A stretch of DNA of 64,000 bases, taken from NCBI GenBank assembly GCA_037447655.1, contig JBBHKE010000697.1, forward strand, positions 217,224 to 281,223, read 5' to 3'. This document shows positions 1 through 22,700 of this stretch, one piece after another; within the stretch, counting starts at the first letter, position 1, and each line of letters opens with the position of its first letter. The DNA comes from Zygnema cylindricum (Eukaryota; Streptophyta; Zygnematophyceae; Zygnematales; Zygnemataceae). The notes beneath the pieces are model-generated. The model did not search any database. It was not told the origin of the DNA and saw nothing but the letters and a program-made list of their open reading frames with translations. The position numbers and the translations under genes were made by a program.

Positions 1-7963
<7,963 letters not shown>

Positions 7964-10772
7964 CCTGGTCCAACGATTGCCAAGAGAGAAGCTAAAGAAG
8001 ATAGTCAGGACCTTAAGGTAACCTGCTTATGCAGAACATGGCCATAACAACATGGCCTCAATAGCTAATAGTAACCGAAATTTTTGGTTCCACCTTTTAA
8101 TTATCTAAACAAAGCTTAAACAAAAACAATTTAAAACGCTACAGTACACCGTGAATCGTTATTAGCCTTATGTACTCTATATCAGCACCCCAAAATTTTG
8201 ACATTGATACCTTAAATATAATAAACTACACTATTTAAGGAAGTGGACCATAATCTGCCACGTCTCCTGGCACTAAATTAGAATGAATGACGCTAATTTT
8301 TTCTTTACACTAATAATTTCTATACGCTAATAACGATTCAAGGTGTACTGTACATGTGGTATTGTGGTTTATTCAACAGTATTATACGCGTAAATATGAG
8401 AAACCACAGATAGTGTTTCCAATCGTTTTTCGCACATTTGAACTGATTTTTCGCTTCCCGACAAGTTCCCAACGATTTCGAGAAATAGTCGGATTGACAC
8501 ACCGATTCTAACCAAAGTTCGAACGTTTTCTTTCGTTTCAAATATCCGTACACGTCTCCCTATACAAAAGAACATCATTATGCGCGCGAACGAGAAGCGA
8601 GCGAAATTCAAACTGAAACCAAAGGGCGCCAAAAAAATTGTCGCGCTTTCTTTTGATGTTTCAAAAGTAGAGATTTTAAACTTTTGATGCGGCACGACAT
8701 CTTATTCCTCTAAAAGAAGGAAACAAACTCCCATGGTTTTTTGTTCTTTTGTAAACAACCCGGGCTAGATTATTGGCACCGACATTCTCTGTTATTTTAG
8801 AAAAGCTCTTTTCGAACCAGAAACATATTTCAAAACCTGAATTTGGAGATGACTGCCCGCCATATATTTACACTAAGAAGTCATTCTCAATACAAACCGA
8901 CTAGTTATGGAGATACTGTATCTCTCATTTAAGGTCTTTCCTGAACAAGTCTAGGTAATAATAGGTCTATTAGTTGGGGAAACTCAGTTGTAGGTTGATT
9001 CTGTTCTTGCATGACCAATGGTCTCAATAGGAAGTAGGCATTGTTTTCAGACTCTTCTAAATTAAATTGCTAAAATATGAATGCTTTCTGCCAAAAAATC
9101 GGGTTTATGCCATCCTCATGTACCCTTTGTACCCGTTGTGCCCATCAGCATTCTCAGTTTTGAAGTCATGTAAAGACAATTTCCAAGACCTTATTTTTCA
9201 TGACCTTATTCACATGATTTTTGTCTTCGCCGAGGCATTTCTGACTCTAGTATTGCCTGCAGTATTCACTGTAAGCACAGGATATATCATCGAAAGTGTG
9301 AAAACAAAAAATTGTAAAGATGACATGTACATCAGGAGTGCATTTTTTATGAAAGCAGTTAAAACATTGGATAAAGGCTTAGTTGTGGGATGAAGACTGT
9401 GGCCGATTCCTTGTGAACCAATAGACCGGTTTTTTTTATCATCAGAGGTGAGCTCCACAGTCTCATGATTAGTCGAGTAATCACCTTTCTTCCCGAGCAG
9501 TCTTTGACTTAATATTTGTAGTGTGGTGACAGGTGCATATAGTTTGGAGTATTCGTATTATGGGGCTTTAGTGCTCTTTCAATTTCTGTCAACCACGCGA
9601 GAATGGCTTCATTTTTTCTCTCTCGGTTTTGAAGTTAGTGAGCAACACTGTCAAAGCAGTAAGAAGATATTAGTAACTTAGTATGACGTAGTGGCATTTA
9701 GAGTTCCAGACCAGCAACTTACAGTACTCCTATTTTGCTGCTCAGACTCATCCACGGCCCACGACGATAATGTGACATCAGGTTCAAAAGCATCCTCCCT
9801 AAGAGATACATATTATTCACCGAAAACACAAGTAATGAGACCCGTATGGATATATTTTCCATTAATAAACATACTACAAATTAACCTTGTCCAGGTAGAG
9901 AGTTGAATGGCACGAAATTATCGGTTGTGGTTGTTTAAAAGCTGAGGAGAATGCACTTGAGAGCCACATGCTCTGTTTGTATGGGAGCCTGTTGCTCTTG
10001 GGGATTTAAGACTTTTAAGCGCTTCTCAGAAGCCTACATTGCGTTTGAATGAATGCCCATCGTTTTCCCGATTGCATTGCCATATCACGTTACACTGAAG
10101 GGCTGCCAGCACTTAGTGTGTTTCTGCAGAACCTATGTCTCCACGGTCGTTCGTAATAACCATGCTCGTGAACAAAACTGTTTTTAACAGAGTACCTGTG
10201 ATGGCTTTGCTCCAAACTAGACGGTTCATACTCAGAAACCACGTACATTTCATTATTGTGTTATGCAATTGTGCAAAACAATGTCATGCACTTTAGTTTG
10301 AATTCGTACCGTAAAACAACAGCGACAAATTTCAGACTCTTACAGGTGGTCAACAAAATCAACAAAAAGAGGATGAGGAACATAAATACATAACATTTGT
10401 TTGAACATTTTTTTCAACAAGAGAATCCTGAAGGAGGTGCTCCTTGTCTTGAATATATACCAAGTTCCTGCTAACGTTTGCCATATTTTCAGATTTAATC
10501 AATCAAATACTCTTATCTTTAACCTGGACAAGTCTTCCAATCCCTTGACACTTAGTAAATATTTGTTCACCTAAGAACCACTGCTCCCTTGTTAACTTAC
10601 ATCACTAAAACACTTTGAGTTGACCAGGGTTGCCCTTGCTATTGAGAGGGCAATGATGACAATGATAGTCATCGGATCATCTATTATTTTTTTAAATGGG
10701 CACATGTAAAGGCTTACATGGCAAGCCCTCCAAAACAACCCGCAGAGCAACTATTTTCCAGTATTATCCAAT
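7964..10772. other. Intergenic: CHD3 promoter/5' UTR and kinesin 3' flank
   Basis: Both neighbours are on the minus strand. This spacer therefore holds the CHD3 upstream region (7964 to roughly 8800, including a MITE) and the kinesin 3' UTR and terminator. A 108-codon plus-strand open frame at 9067-9393 has no recognisable domain and looks like chance. Confidence 0.6.
8142..8350 (+). mobile_element. MITE copy A, TA-flanked, in the CHD3 upstream region
   Basis: A 209-bp element with TIRs beginning CAGTACACC[GT]TGAATCG and TA on both flanks, as expected for Tc1/mariner (Stowaway-type) insertion. Internal sequence, including CCCCAAAATTTTGACATTGA and AATGAATGACGCTAATTTTT, reappears in reverse orientation at 54673-54877. 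It lies about 180-390 bp upstream of the CHD3 start codon. Confidence 0.85.
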
Positions 10773-13700
10773 TTACACATTTTCTTTATTATATCCTCCA
10801 TGCGATGACTTTGTCACGGATCCTATATCTGTAATTGCCCCTTGGTGTCCCTTATTGCATGCCTTGTGCTGTGAAACATTCGCTTCTTTTGTCGAAACTG
10901 ACACGTCTGTCTTCGTCTCCCTTGCTGCCTTTGGAGGTATCGAAGAGGTAAAGCTTGAATTGACGTTCTCTTTAGCTGATGTGCTGAGAACTCCCGAATG
11001 CATCAGGTTTCTCTCCGAAAGTGGTGAATCGTTCTGGAGACTGTGAGAATTGTGGAGTTTCTCAATTGGTTGAGACCGAAGAAGATATGTATATCGAGCG
11101 GATAGTCGTCGGACCTGGAAGGAAAAAACGAACATTATTTACAACCATGAGTGTGATCCACACCATGTATGAACTACATACATCTATGCGATAGTTTTCT
11201 ATTTGAGACTGATTGGCCAACTTTTTTTTAGCATAAGACACACCACATCTGGGATAAATGTTATAACATTAGTTTTGATCTTCAATGATGATTCAAACAG
11301 AACATCAACGCTTATCCTTACGGTGCATGTTTTATGCAAAGTAATCACTCATAAGTTAATGACTGAAATGCAAATAACACACTTCTTCGATCAGTGAATA
11401 GTATCTCACGCACCTGGAACTAAAAATGAACAAAGGACACAAAGTGCTTACGATCAGCTCTGCCGATATTCTCATCTTCAACTTTTTGCATTAGGATAGA
11501 AAGCAAGGCCAATCAAGGACAACTTTCATGTCAGGGCTACAGTTGAGGTTATGGTGCCTCACGTCTGTTTGTAAACCATTTCTTTCTGCTGTCACCGTCT
11601 TCAATTGAGCCTCAAGCTGCTTCATCTGTCTCTCCAATTGCAACTGTCGAGCACTGCTGGCGGTCTTCTCCATTTCCGACTCACGGCGACTCTTTTGGAG
11701 GTCATCCATCAACGAAGAAATTTTTTTCTGCAATAATGTTATGTACACGAACATGAACTTGACAAACCGAATCAGAATTTTGATATGAACAAGAATATGT
11801 GGAAGGCATTCTGACTCTTGGAAAGGTTAAGCAAAAGATACCCGCAAAGCCAAAACTCCTCACCTCCATCAGCTCAGATGAATCTTGCTGACCGGCTGCC
11901 AACTGACGTCGTTTCAGTTCTTCTTTCCATGCCTGTCAGTCAATACAAATTAGGGCTTGAGTAAGCAGCTTAAGTAAAAGTGGTAAAGAAAGCTGTTTGA
12001 AACAAACATGACTGTGTTTGCCGGTTGAGCACCACTCACTTGGGCGCATCGCCTTTGCTCTTCAATTTTTTCGAGTTTTTCCGTCAGAATTCGATTCTCC
12101 TCCATTAGCTCCAAAACTTGAGCTTCTTTTTGCAAATCTTCAATCTTGATTTCTCCAAAAGCCGCCTCGTTTTCTGCATCTCCACTGTTCCATGCCAAAG
12201 CAGCTCCTGTTACTCAGGTTTTCAACAAACTTGGTGAACTGATTGACACTACGAGGCAAACATAGAGAACGCTTTGGGCAACAGAAACTGTTTTTGTAAC
12301 AAAGGAACACCGTTACAAAGCTTCAGGAGTCTGAAGCCATAAACTCATAAATTTCGACACCGACAAGGGCTCTGCACCAGAGGCAAATTCAGCAACAGGT
12401 AACTGAATTCGTGAGGAAACGGAACGTCAACATTACGGCAACACACGGAACACGCAGAAAACAACTCTTGGATCCGTTTCCATGGCGATTCACATTAACA
12501 ACCTTACTCATTGGTAAGCGAGTCTATGTGAAACAAAATTAAGAGTACTCAGGATCGTCAGGACGATTGGTCTCAAGGATCCATACTCCTTTGATTTAAG
12601 AAATGTACTATTTTGTGCCTTCTTCCAGAGCACTGTTGTCGACTTGAAGAAAAGTTGATAGATTCTATTCTTCTTAAAATGCTGCATAGAAGCCCACACT
12701 AACAGACCAGGTACTTAAAAAAGGCATCGAGAAAAATGAAGAAAGAAACAGGACTCACTTTGAGCGTCCAGTATCAGGTGTCACCATTTCTGCGACCGAT
12801 GTCTCACGCTGCAAAAGGAAGTGGAAAGGTGAAAATTGACTCAGTTTGAGTGAAAGCCCTGACAGCCCCCATGGGTGACTGTTCTATTTACTGAACCCTA
12901 CTATGCACTACTATTCTACTGTTATTATTATTATACTATTCTACGTTAATTGAACCTTACTGACTTGTCAGAGAACATCAACAATCCAAGAAAGTCAAAT
13001 CCTATTCTTCACACCAATCACCTTATTTTAAAAATCCCAGGCTACTTCCACTCTAGTCATAGTTTCCCTCTTTTTCGCTCCCCTCCCTCTCTCCCACCCT
13101 CCCCTCTCCACCTACCGATCCCTGCATTGGTTGGCTCCTATCTTTTTTTTGCACAGATTCCCCCTCTCCTCTACTTCCCTCGTCCTCTCCCTCCCTCCCT
13201 CGCTCTCTCCCTACCAGCGCGATTGCTGCCATCTTGTCGCGTAGATAGCACTTTTCTCGGTCGGCCTTTGCGAGACGATCCTCAAACACTTCGAGGCGGC
13301 TCTTGGCGGCTTCAAAGGCAACCTCCAGCTTTGTGTTGGCCGTACAAAACTCCTTCTGTTCCTGCAACAGTAAAGGATTCAAGGCATAATAAAGGATTCA
13401 AGGCACAATAACGGATTCAAGGCACGATAACGGATTCAAGCAGTTAGACAGTACGGCTGTCAACATTTAAAGCTGGAGCTTCTCAAGGTTTTTGAAGGTT
13501 TTCAGGGTACGTTTTCAGTGTTTTTTAAAGGCATACAGTGTAGGCGTAGGATGTTAGAGAAGAATGGAAGGACACAAGGAGATCAACAAATAAAAAAATA
13601 CATTAGAACTCCCGCGTGACTGTGAGTTTAATGGAAACAAAGGAAGAAAAACAAGAGCCCTTGTTTGTTCTTTACCTCCAACATTCGTTTCTCATTCTCC

Positions 13701-16700
13701 TCCATTTTCTTCAAATGAGTCGTCATTTCCTTCAGCTTCTCAGACAAGTTTCTGTTTCTTGCTTCCATCATAATCAGCTTCGCTTTGCTGCAAAATCCCC
13801 AAAAACACAAACACACAAAAACCTCAACCTTGTCAGCAATTTGTAGTAATGATAACAAAGAGAGTCCTCGGGTGCTGCAAAACTACTTTGAAAGGAGCAA
13901 TCCTCTAAATTGCCCAAAAAAAATTTGAAAAAAGACCTAAGAAACTCTTCAAAGTAGAATCTGAGAAACAGCCCAGCAGACATCAAATTATTGAAATTAC
14001 CTTTCTTTCCGGGTAGATTCAGCCATTTCTTCTGTGTCTTTGAGCTCTTTTTGAACTTCTTGTAGTTGGTCACTCAAAAGCTCAATTCGTGCATCAAAAA
14101 CATTCACCTGCCCAAAAAAAAAAAAATGAGAAACTGTGATAAAGACCTCACTCGCTCAAATCTTTTGTGGTATTAATCAAATTTACATATGATCCACTCT
14201 CTAGCTATGGTTCTCCTTTATTGCAAATACATCCAATGAGTTGCTTGAAACATCTCCTGCCTAAGCCTCATTCAAAAAACGTTTCTTCTTTTTGTTTTCT
14301 TGTTTTTAGAACCGGTTTTCTATGTACCTGATTGGCGTTCTCAAGTGCCATTTGCTCCTTCTCGATCGCTATGGAGTTCTCTAATTCTGTGAGCGTTTGC
14401 TCTAACAGTTCCTTAACCGTTTTCTCCTCTTCAAGCTGATCCTGCAACTGCAGATGACAATTCCACCACAGTCAAATCGTAACACCACTCTCTCCCTTTT
14501 GTCCACACTATTTATAGCACAAGTCCATTTTACGATCAGCTTTATCGGTACCTTGTCGCCTTCACTTAGTCTTTCACTTCACCTTTGAACTCAGATAGGT
14601 CTTCATTGTTTTTAAGAAAATCGATTTTGTTCACCGATGTTTTAAGATGAAAAAGCTGAATCTGTCAATGTCCAAATATGAGCGAGTGCAACAAATGCGG
14701 GAAGGGGAGGGAGAGGGGGAGGGAGAGGGAGAGGAAGAAGGAGAGTGAAAATTGAACAGGCATTCATGCTAATCATCAAGAAGGCCGAAGCGGTAAACTT
14801 TCCTACACAATTCCCACTAAGCGGTCAGCTGCGTCCTGGGCGCCATGAGTGTAAGGAAAACATACAGCAAGAAGAACTTACCTCCTTAGCTTCTTTAGTA
14901 CAAGTTTGTACTTGAACCTCGAGTTTTTTCACCGTTTCTTCAACTTCCGCCAATCTAATAACCATCTTTTGTTTTTCAAGAGCAGAAGCCATTTGTTGAT
15001 GGATAAATTGTGATTCCTTTTCTTCAAAAATGTCCTGTGTTTTTGACAGCAGCTGAGAAACCTGCGGTTTCCAAAGTTCAAAGTCAAATATGTTTCACAG
15101 AAAAAACAAGAAAGGGTGCAGATGACTCTCTGATGGTATAGTTTGAAGATATCGGAAACAGGCAGACAATTTTGTCAGCTACCGCCAAGTAAGAAAAACT
15201 GGTGCTTTACTGTCGTCTTATGACAAATGTGTGAGAAAGAAAGTCACTATAGCAATAACAGGCAGTTCCCACACACACATTAGCTCATAGAATCTCTGTT
15301 TCTAGGTCTCTAGAACTACCTTGACTGGCTCTTACAAACAACGTCTAATTACTCAGCAAAATACCCAACGTTTTTCTTCAAAACAACAAAAAACTTATCA
15401 AAATACCCAACGTTTTCCTTGAAAACAATGTACCGGAAACAGATTTTGCCTTCAATATGCAGCTACCTTAGAATGTAACAGAGACATATGGAGTGAAGTT
15501 TCACCTCATGAAGTTCTTTTTGTACAGCGGGAAGTTCAGCAGCCTTTGCCGAAGCTTCTTTGAGAGTCTCTTCCCTCGTTTGCGCTATTGATAGCTGCAA
15601 CCAGAATCAAAAGGTTTCTTCATCAATTTCTAGAACTTAGCCGCTAAAGGGAACTGAAAAGTCTGACTGCATAGAACCACACTTTCCAAAGATACTTCCA
15701 CAAACGATAAACAGGGCTGACCGTCCTTCACTGCCTTAACAAGCAGTTTTGCAGGCTTGGAATACAAACCAAGCGTGTGTACTCTTCTCGAAGAGAGGTC
15801 ACTTCAGCTTCCGCTTGTTGTAACTCTTCCTTCGCTTTCTCAAGCTCCAACTGAAATCGCTGAGAAGATTCTCCACCACTGTTCTGAAGCTCTCCAATAA
15901 GATCTTCCTTCTCCTGAAGCTTCTTCTCCAAAGTGGCACTGCATTCCTGGAGCTCGTTATGCGCGGTTTCCAATCGTTCATGGGCTTCCTGCCAGCATTG
16001 TAGGAGTTCCCAGAACCAAAATAAGCACAAAATCTATTACGGAGACTGCTATTGACTTTATTGCAATGAGAGGAAAGACTTTGCTCTAAGTCAAGGCTCT
16101 TACCTGAAGCATTTGCAGCTCAAACTGCACCTTCTCCAGTTCATTGCTTTTGTTCTGAAATCTATGCTCAATTGTGGAGGACTGACGCTTTGCGATTGTA
16201 AGATTATGCGCCAATGACTCTCTCTTCTTCCCTGCGACAGATTCACGCTTGTTGATGTCTTGAGCAAGCAAATTGCTCTGTCGTAGCTTTTTCAGTTCAC
16301 GTTCCATGTTCGCTTTCTCCGTCTGTTGAAAAAATTCATCATAAAAAGAGGAAACATATCACGATTCAGGACTGATACGATCAACGCATTTACCATTTGA
16401 TTTATGTCGGGGCACATTGCAAGGATTTACAACGATTGACAAAAATGAACGCCCATCTATTATGCTTCACCTGAATGGTGGTTCTCTCTTGAAGAGCAGT
16501 CTTTAACTTGGCTTCGGTATCCTTCAATTTGTTTTTAATCTTTACAAGTTCCTTCTCCACCGCGTCTTTCTCCTTCGCCAGAGCCGCGGGCATACTTTTG
16601 GCGCTCACCACATCCTTCCTCAGTGAGGCGAGTTCACTCCTGAGCTGCGCTGTTTCGTGAAGATGCTGTTGCCGGCACGCCTGCAAGGTCCGACACAGTA

Positions 16701-19700
16701 CACAAAGCAGTGTACAGAAGTGTGAAAATAACTGTCAGAAATAACCTATCAAACACGAATATAAAAGTGCACAGTCCGATACAGAAAACAAACACTGTAC
16801 CGATGTTGCAGAATCACGCCAATAGCTCACTGGGGAGAAAACTAATGAAATGTTGAAGAAAAGAAAATAATAATCATACACAAGGGCACTCAGCACACAG
16901 CAGAAGCGCCAAGCGCAATTAACTGCAAACAAAGATTTTCAATCGGACCTCAAGTTATATTGCAAGTCCAATCGTACCTCCAAGTTACGCACAGCATCCG
17001 AAGCAAAAGCCTTCTCCTCGATCAGTTGATGTTCTAGTTCCTGAACCGCTTTTGCCAAGGAGCCCTGCAAGTTATAACATAAGAAGCCCTCTATCTTGTC
17101 CATTAGCAAAAGGAAAAGACGGCAACTTTTGCAACAAGGTCAACGGTACTTTCATAAGAGAGTCATGACATGGGACCTTGCTCACTACTGACCAAAAAAG
17201 GATGACAGAAATAAAAATGCCCGAAATAGATAGTTGCATTGGAAGCCTGGAAATGGACATACTTTTTCTTTCTCGATCTCCATCAACTCTCGCACGATCT
17301 TTTCACAGTGTTCCTCTCTCTCAAGCAGCATTTTATTGTAGCTTTCCATCTGAGCTTGTGAATCAGCTTCTAAAGTTTGTACAGCCAACTCCAGCATCTG
17401 CTTTTCCTGTTTTAACGGAACCAGCCCACTTTCCAAAGTTCCCAAACGTTCCTCCATTTCAGCAATCGTTCTCCTCTTTTCTTCTCTTTCTTCCTCCAAA
17501 CCCTGACGTAAACTTGTCAGCGTCTCTGTCAATCCCGCATTTTCAGCAGCAAGCAGCTCAAGCCTTTGAAGGATCTTGGCCTTTTCTTCTTCTTGTTCAT
17601 TCTTTTCAACTTGTAGCTCCAAGGCCTGCTTTTCCGAAGTTTGCAGCATTTCCTGAAGGCGAGTTTCTTCAGCCTTTGAAGAAGTCAGCAAAACCTCTAG
17701 TTGCTTCTTTTCTTCCATGTTCGATTCGTTCACTTTTTGCAAATTTTCTTTCTGCTCGACCATCGCATCTAATTCAGCAGCTACAGCCGCCTTCTTGGAT
17801 TCAAGCTCCTTTATTACAGATTTTAACCTTTCCGTTTCATTATCCTGGTCCTCTAAAGCTGACGCGTGTTTTTCACCTTCATTTTCTAACAAGCAACAGT
17901 ATTCGTGAATTTCTTTCTTGGCGTTTTCCAGTTTGTTCCGCTCTTCCTCAAGGTCTTGAGCCATGGTTTCCTTTGTCTCTTGCAGCAACTCTAGCTGTTG
18001 CTTGAGTTGAGTCAGTTCTGCAGAAGTCGCAGATTTGAGAACATTCAATTCATTTTGAGCAGAAGCGGTTTCGTCGCTTTGTTCAGCTTCTAACTCCTGA
18101 AGACGATAAAGTGCCTTTGCCTTTTCTTGTTCACACGTGTATTTTTCTGATCGCAGTTGTAATACACGCTCTTTCAAGCTCTGCAACTCTTCCTGTAGAC
18201 GAGCTTCCTCAGCTTTCGATTGAGCAAAAAGTTCGTCAATTTTCGTTCTGGCTTCCATTTCTAATTTACGTTCTTTTTCCAACTCCATCTTTTGCTTACA
18301 AATGATTTCAAAGTCAGCAGTCAAAGTAGCATTCCTTGTTTCAATTTCCTCAACCTTATCCGTTAACCTCACCATTTCAACGGACGGTTCAAGAGCAGCT
18401 ACATTACTTTTAGGATCTTCTTCCGAGAGATTGTGATCGTGGATCACCTTCATGGCAGCTGCAAGCTTTTCGCTAACCACTTTAACTTCCTGACCCAAGA
18501 TATCTTTATTCATTCTTGAATCCTCCAGTTGCTGCTTTAGCTGTAAGAGCTCTCCAGATACTGCTGAGAGGGTTTTTGTTTTCTGTCCTTCATCTGACAT
18601 TCTTTGCAGATCATCAACATCTGTTGATGCTTCTGTTCTGAGAGTTTCACGATCGACCTCTTCACATTCAAACTCATGGCAGGTTTTCCTCTCAGATTTT
18701 TCTTTCATGTCAGGCTTAGTAGGTCCAACGTTCCCTTCTCGATCACATTCAAGCATGGATGAACCTGTTTTAGTACTCCGTACAAGATCTTGTCTGGCCA
18801 TTTGGAGCTCATGATCCTCCTTCCGAACCTTCATGTTCATCCTTTCAATAAGTTGCCTGGCTTCTCGAAGTTCCGATAACAATCTGCTGTTCTCGGCCTC
18901 CAACTGCCTTGTTTTGTCTTCCTCATGCATCTTCCTAACGCCAACAGTAGTCATGGCTTCTTCGACCTTGATCCCAACATCTGACTCCACTTTTTGAGTT
19001 TCCAACTGTTCATGCGCTGAATCTAGCTTCTCCATCATGGCACCTCCAGACGATTTCGACTCACTAATTTGCATATCTTCTCTACCTATCAGTTGGCTCT
19101 TCTGGGGACTCAAGATGTTTTCATCTTTCTTCTCTAACGGCCTCCGAGCAGTCAAGGCTAGCTCTTTATTTTGAGTATCTCTCTCCATCGGCTTTACTGA
19201 CTCAGCTTCTTCTTTTGAATTAAGTGATAGCTCCTCGGTGGATAGCTCTAACGCCCTTTGTTTACATCCTCCACAAACCGTGTGTTCCTGCATACACTAC
19301 CCAGAATACTTTAATATGAGGAAATGATTGGCACTCTCTAATAAAAAACATACTCACAAGCACACTGTCAGGGATAACTTCAATTCAGTTAAGAGTGCTC
19401 CAGAAACTCATCGGTGATCTGTTTACGATTTTCTTTTGAATCTTGGGATTCCAGGAGAAAAGCATATACTATTTTATTTTCCTTTGAGCAATGAGGCTGA
19501 TCTGGTTATGTTGACCCTACATTTCAAGTTTCGACTGAAAAAGGCACCGCAAAGGAGGACAAAGAAACTTGAAATTGCAGCATTCAAGTCAAATTGGCTC
19601 TTTTCAACTCTCAGGTCAAGTCACAACCATGACACAACTACGTGAACATATTGTCATTTGGAAACGGATATCTCAAGTGAGAACCTTACGACCTAAATCT

Positions 19701-22700
19701 GAAATTCCTTCCCTGATTAGACCTTTTTGCTGACACATGACGCTCTTCCAGACTGGAATAGGAAGAACAGTGTCATGACTCCCTAATAAGGAAAAATACA
19801 TACAACATAGACTGTTGTATGTGGATGTTGTTCTGATAGCTGTCAGAGCTCATTTAACATACCTTGAGGACAGCAACTTCATCTTCAAGCATAGCAACCT
19901 TCTCCAGTGCCATCCTCAGTTCACTTTGGGACTCCTCAAAAGCCACTTTGCTCTCTTGTAGCTCCTGCTGAAGCTGTAAACCGACATGAAAGGCTAACTT
20001 CAAACGCTTGTTTTTACAGAAACAAACACCAGAAAAACAAGACAAAAGCAGTTGCCGGCTGCATTCCCCTAAGATGATGCCCTGCATCCTAATAGGATGA
20101 TGACAGGTTATGCAGAAAATTCGATTATCTATGCTTTCAATAGATATTTCTAATAATATTTCGGCATAATATTTTCTCACCTCATTGCGCTCCTCGTAGG
20201 AAGCTCTTGACTGAGTCTTCAGCTCATCCGCCAAATCATCCAGCTGACGCTCCATAAAAGACTTTTCGAGGTCCAAGGATCGAATCTGTAAAGAGGACAA
20301 AAATATTCATGAAAATCAATCTTCACTGAACCACGCTAATTATGACCCACTGCAAACCGCTTTTGGAGAGGTGGTGTCCTCACAGGACAGATTGATAAGG
20401 AGAAGACACATTGCTTGAAGAGAATAAAAGAAAAAAGAAACAAAGAGCATAGAATTTTACACCTTTCTTCTCTAAATCCATGCCATACGAGTCATTATGG
20501 TAAAACAGCAAACCTGGGCCCGAAGATCGTCGATAGTGGATTCCTTGCTGTCAAGACTTCTTGCCCTCCTGTCAGAAATATAAAGCTCTAACTCCTCATT
20601 TCCATCTGTGACATCTCCCTCCTCCTGTAGGGAACTCAACCGTCCATTTCTTTTTTCCTGATTCTGCAGAGTTTTAAAAAGGAACAGATATAGAAACTAT
20701 AAGACATAGAGAGTGTAAAGAGGAATTTTTGCAAAAAAAATTAGAAACAAAGAGACAGGCAACTTGAGATGGCCCGTTGCCATGTTCTTAAGAATTTCCT
20801 TTGTCATTCAAGGTTTTTGCTACACGTGGGAACCTCACCACAAATGGGAATTTGCAACTTTCACTGACTCTGAAACAATTCCATGATGACACATATTCGA
20901 AACAAATATTCATTTTTTTCTGGTTACCATGTCGTCCATGTCTTTACAGTGAAAAGAAAAAATGCAACATCAACATTGCAAAGTGGCAAACATCCTGGTA
21001 CACTGTTTCAAACACCTTGACTTTAAGAAAGAAAAATGATTTTTCAAAGACCTCGAGGCCACCAACTAATAATGTATAAGGGACTGCTAAGGGACTGCTA
21101 AAATGTTTTCCACGCGAATCTTTACCATACTGCAATTCACAAGTCATCAACTTACCAAACCGGATGTTAAAGGTCTTGGATTCTCCTTCCGTGTTCCGTG
21201 TCCCGTTGAGGTGTTACTTGGAAAGGGTTTAGGAATTTTAACAGGTGACTCCGACTTTCTTGCCACACTGGAGGTGCTGGAGACCCATTGACGGGCTCTC
21301 GACCGTCCCCCTATTGTGAAGGCAGCTGAACTCTTGGTGACTGGAGATCCAAATGTAGATGGAGAGGAGTCACTTCCTGGAGAAGCTTCGTTCTCACTCT
21401 TTTCTGCCACTCTTGTGAAGGGAGGGACAAACGGCGCTGGTCGAGAACCTCCTCTCGGCGGAAGAAGAGCTTCAGAATTGCAATTCGGTCCGCCGGAGAC
21501 CTACAACGCAACAGTAACAAGTTCAGGATGTGAACGTGACTCTTCGTAGCATCGTGCACATTTCTTGACTGAAAGAGCATTATACAGAAGATGAAAAAAG
21601 AGAAGAAGAAGAAGAAGAAGAAGGAGAAAGCTTACCCCGTTTGGAGGTGCCAGCTGCACAACACGAGGTGGACACCATGTTTGTCGACGATTGCCCTGAA
21701 CAGTTCAAATAAGCATTAATTAAGATTGGTCCAACAGTCAAAGGAATCTCTCAAGAATTATCCCGATAGCAGCAAACCCATCAGATACGTGGAAAGGCAT
21801 GTACACCTTCTTGTCTCCGAGATTCCTGTCATCGACCGCGGAGTTGATCATCTTTATACTCAAATTTGCTATCCTTTGCTCCTGTTCCTTCATTCGTTGC
21901 TCGTGTACCGCTTTCTCTTCTTGAAGTTCAATGATCATTCTCTCCCTCTCAAGTTCCGTCTGAAGGAACAAAACAATACGCATTAATCAGATGAAGGAGG
22001 GACCAAGAAGAGGTGATTCTCTATGCACTCATAAAACAGAACAAACATCCTTCAGATAACTAGTTTCTACAAAATATGAGAAGCTCACCTGCAATAGAGC
22101 GTTTCGAAGATTAAGAACTTCTTCTTCCAAATGGGGCGAGTGATTCTCCTGCAATATGTCAGATAGAGATGTTAGTCGATGGACATTCTCCACTACCCAA
22201 ATAGACTATCGTGTGAACAAAAGTCAACCAAAAAGGCATTATATCTATCAATGAACAATCATTATTCATCTTGAGCACACGGATACGGAATTCTTGTATC
22301 TGTGATTATCAATGCACTTGTTAAAGTGAAGCGAAGTTCACCTGAAGCTTTGCACGGAGCTCCTCAATTTCCTTCTTTTGTCTCTTGAGTAGGGCTTCAT
22401 CCGTCACGATCTGCAAAAGTACCATGATTTTTTTAGAGCTTCTCGGTCAAAGAGGATGAGCAAATAGTATGAAAACAATAGGAATGTATCCCGAGACAGA
22501 ATGGCAAATGTGTGAGTAACATATTTACCTCATTAACTTGAGCACAATTAGTCACCCGTTTGGCACGAGTTGCAAACAACAGCGTACCCTTCGTCTCATC
22601 TGCGTGCATCTGTGGAAAAAAACCATACACAACAAGAAATTAAGTGTTTTATAATTTACCGCCTCTTTAAAATTTCCTCAGCAAGAAAAACAACATTGGA

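Noticed and set aside
9067-9393. 108-codon plus-strand frame
   Set aside because: Hydrophobic but no domain; intergenic, with no splice partners or neighbouring support.
17178-18005. 275-codon plus-strand frame
   Set aside because: Antisense shadow of the kinesin coiled-coil exon; lack of stops follows from Glu/Lys/Gln codon bias on the other strand.
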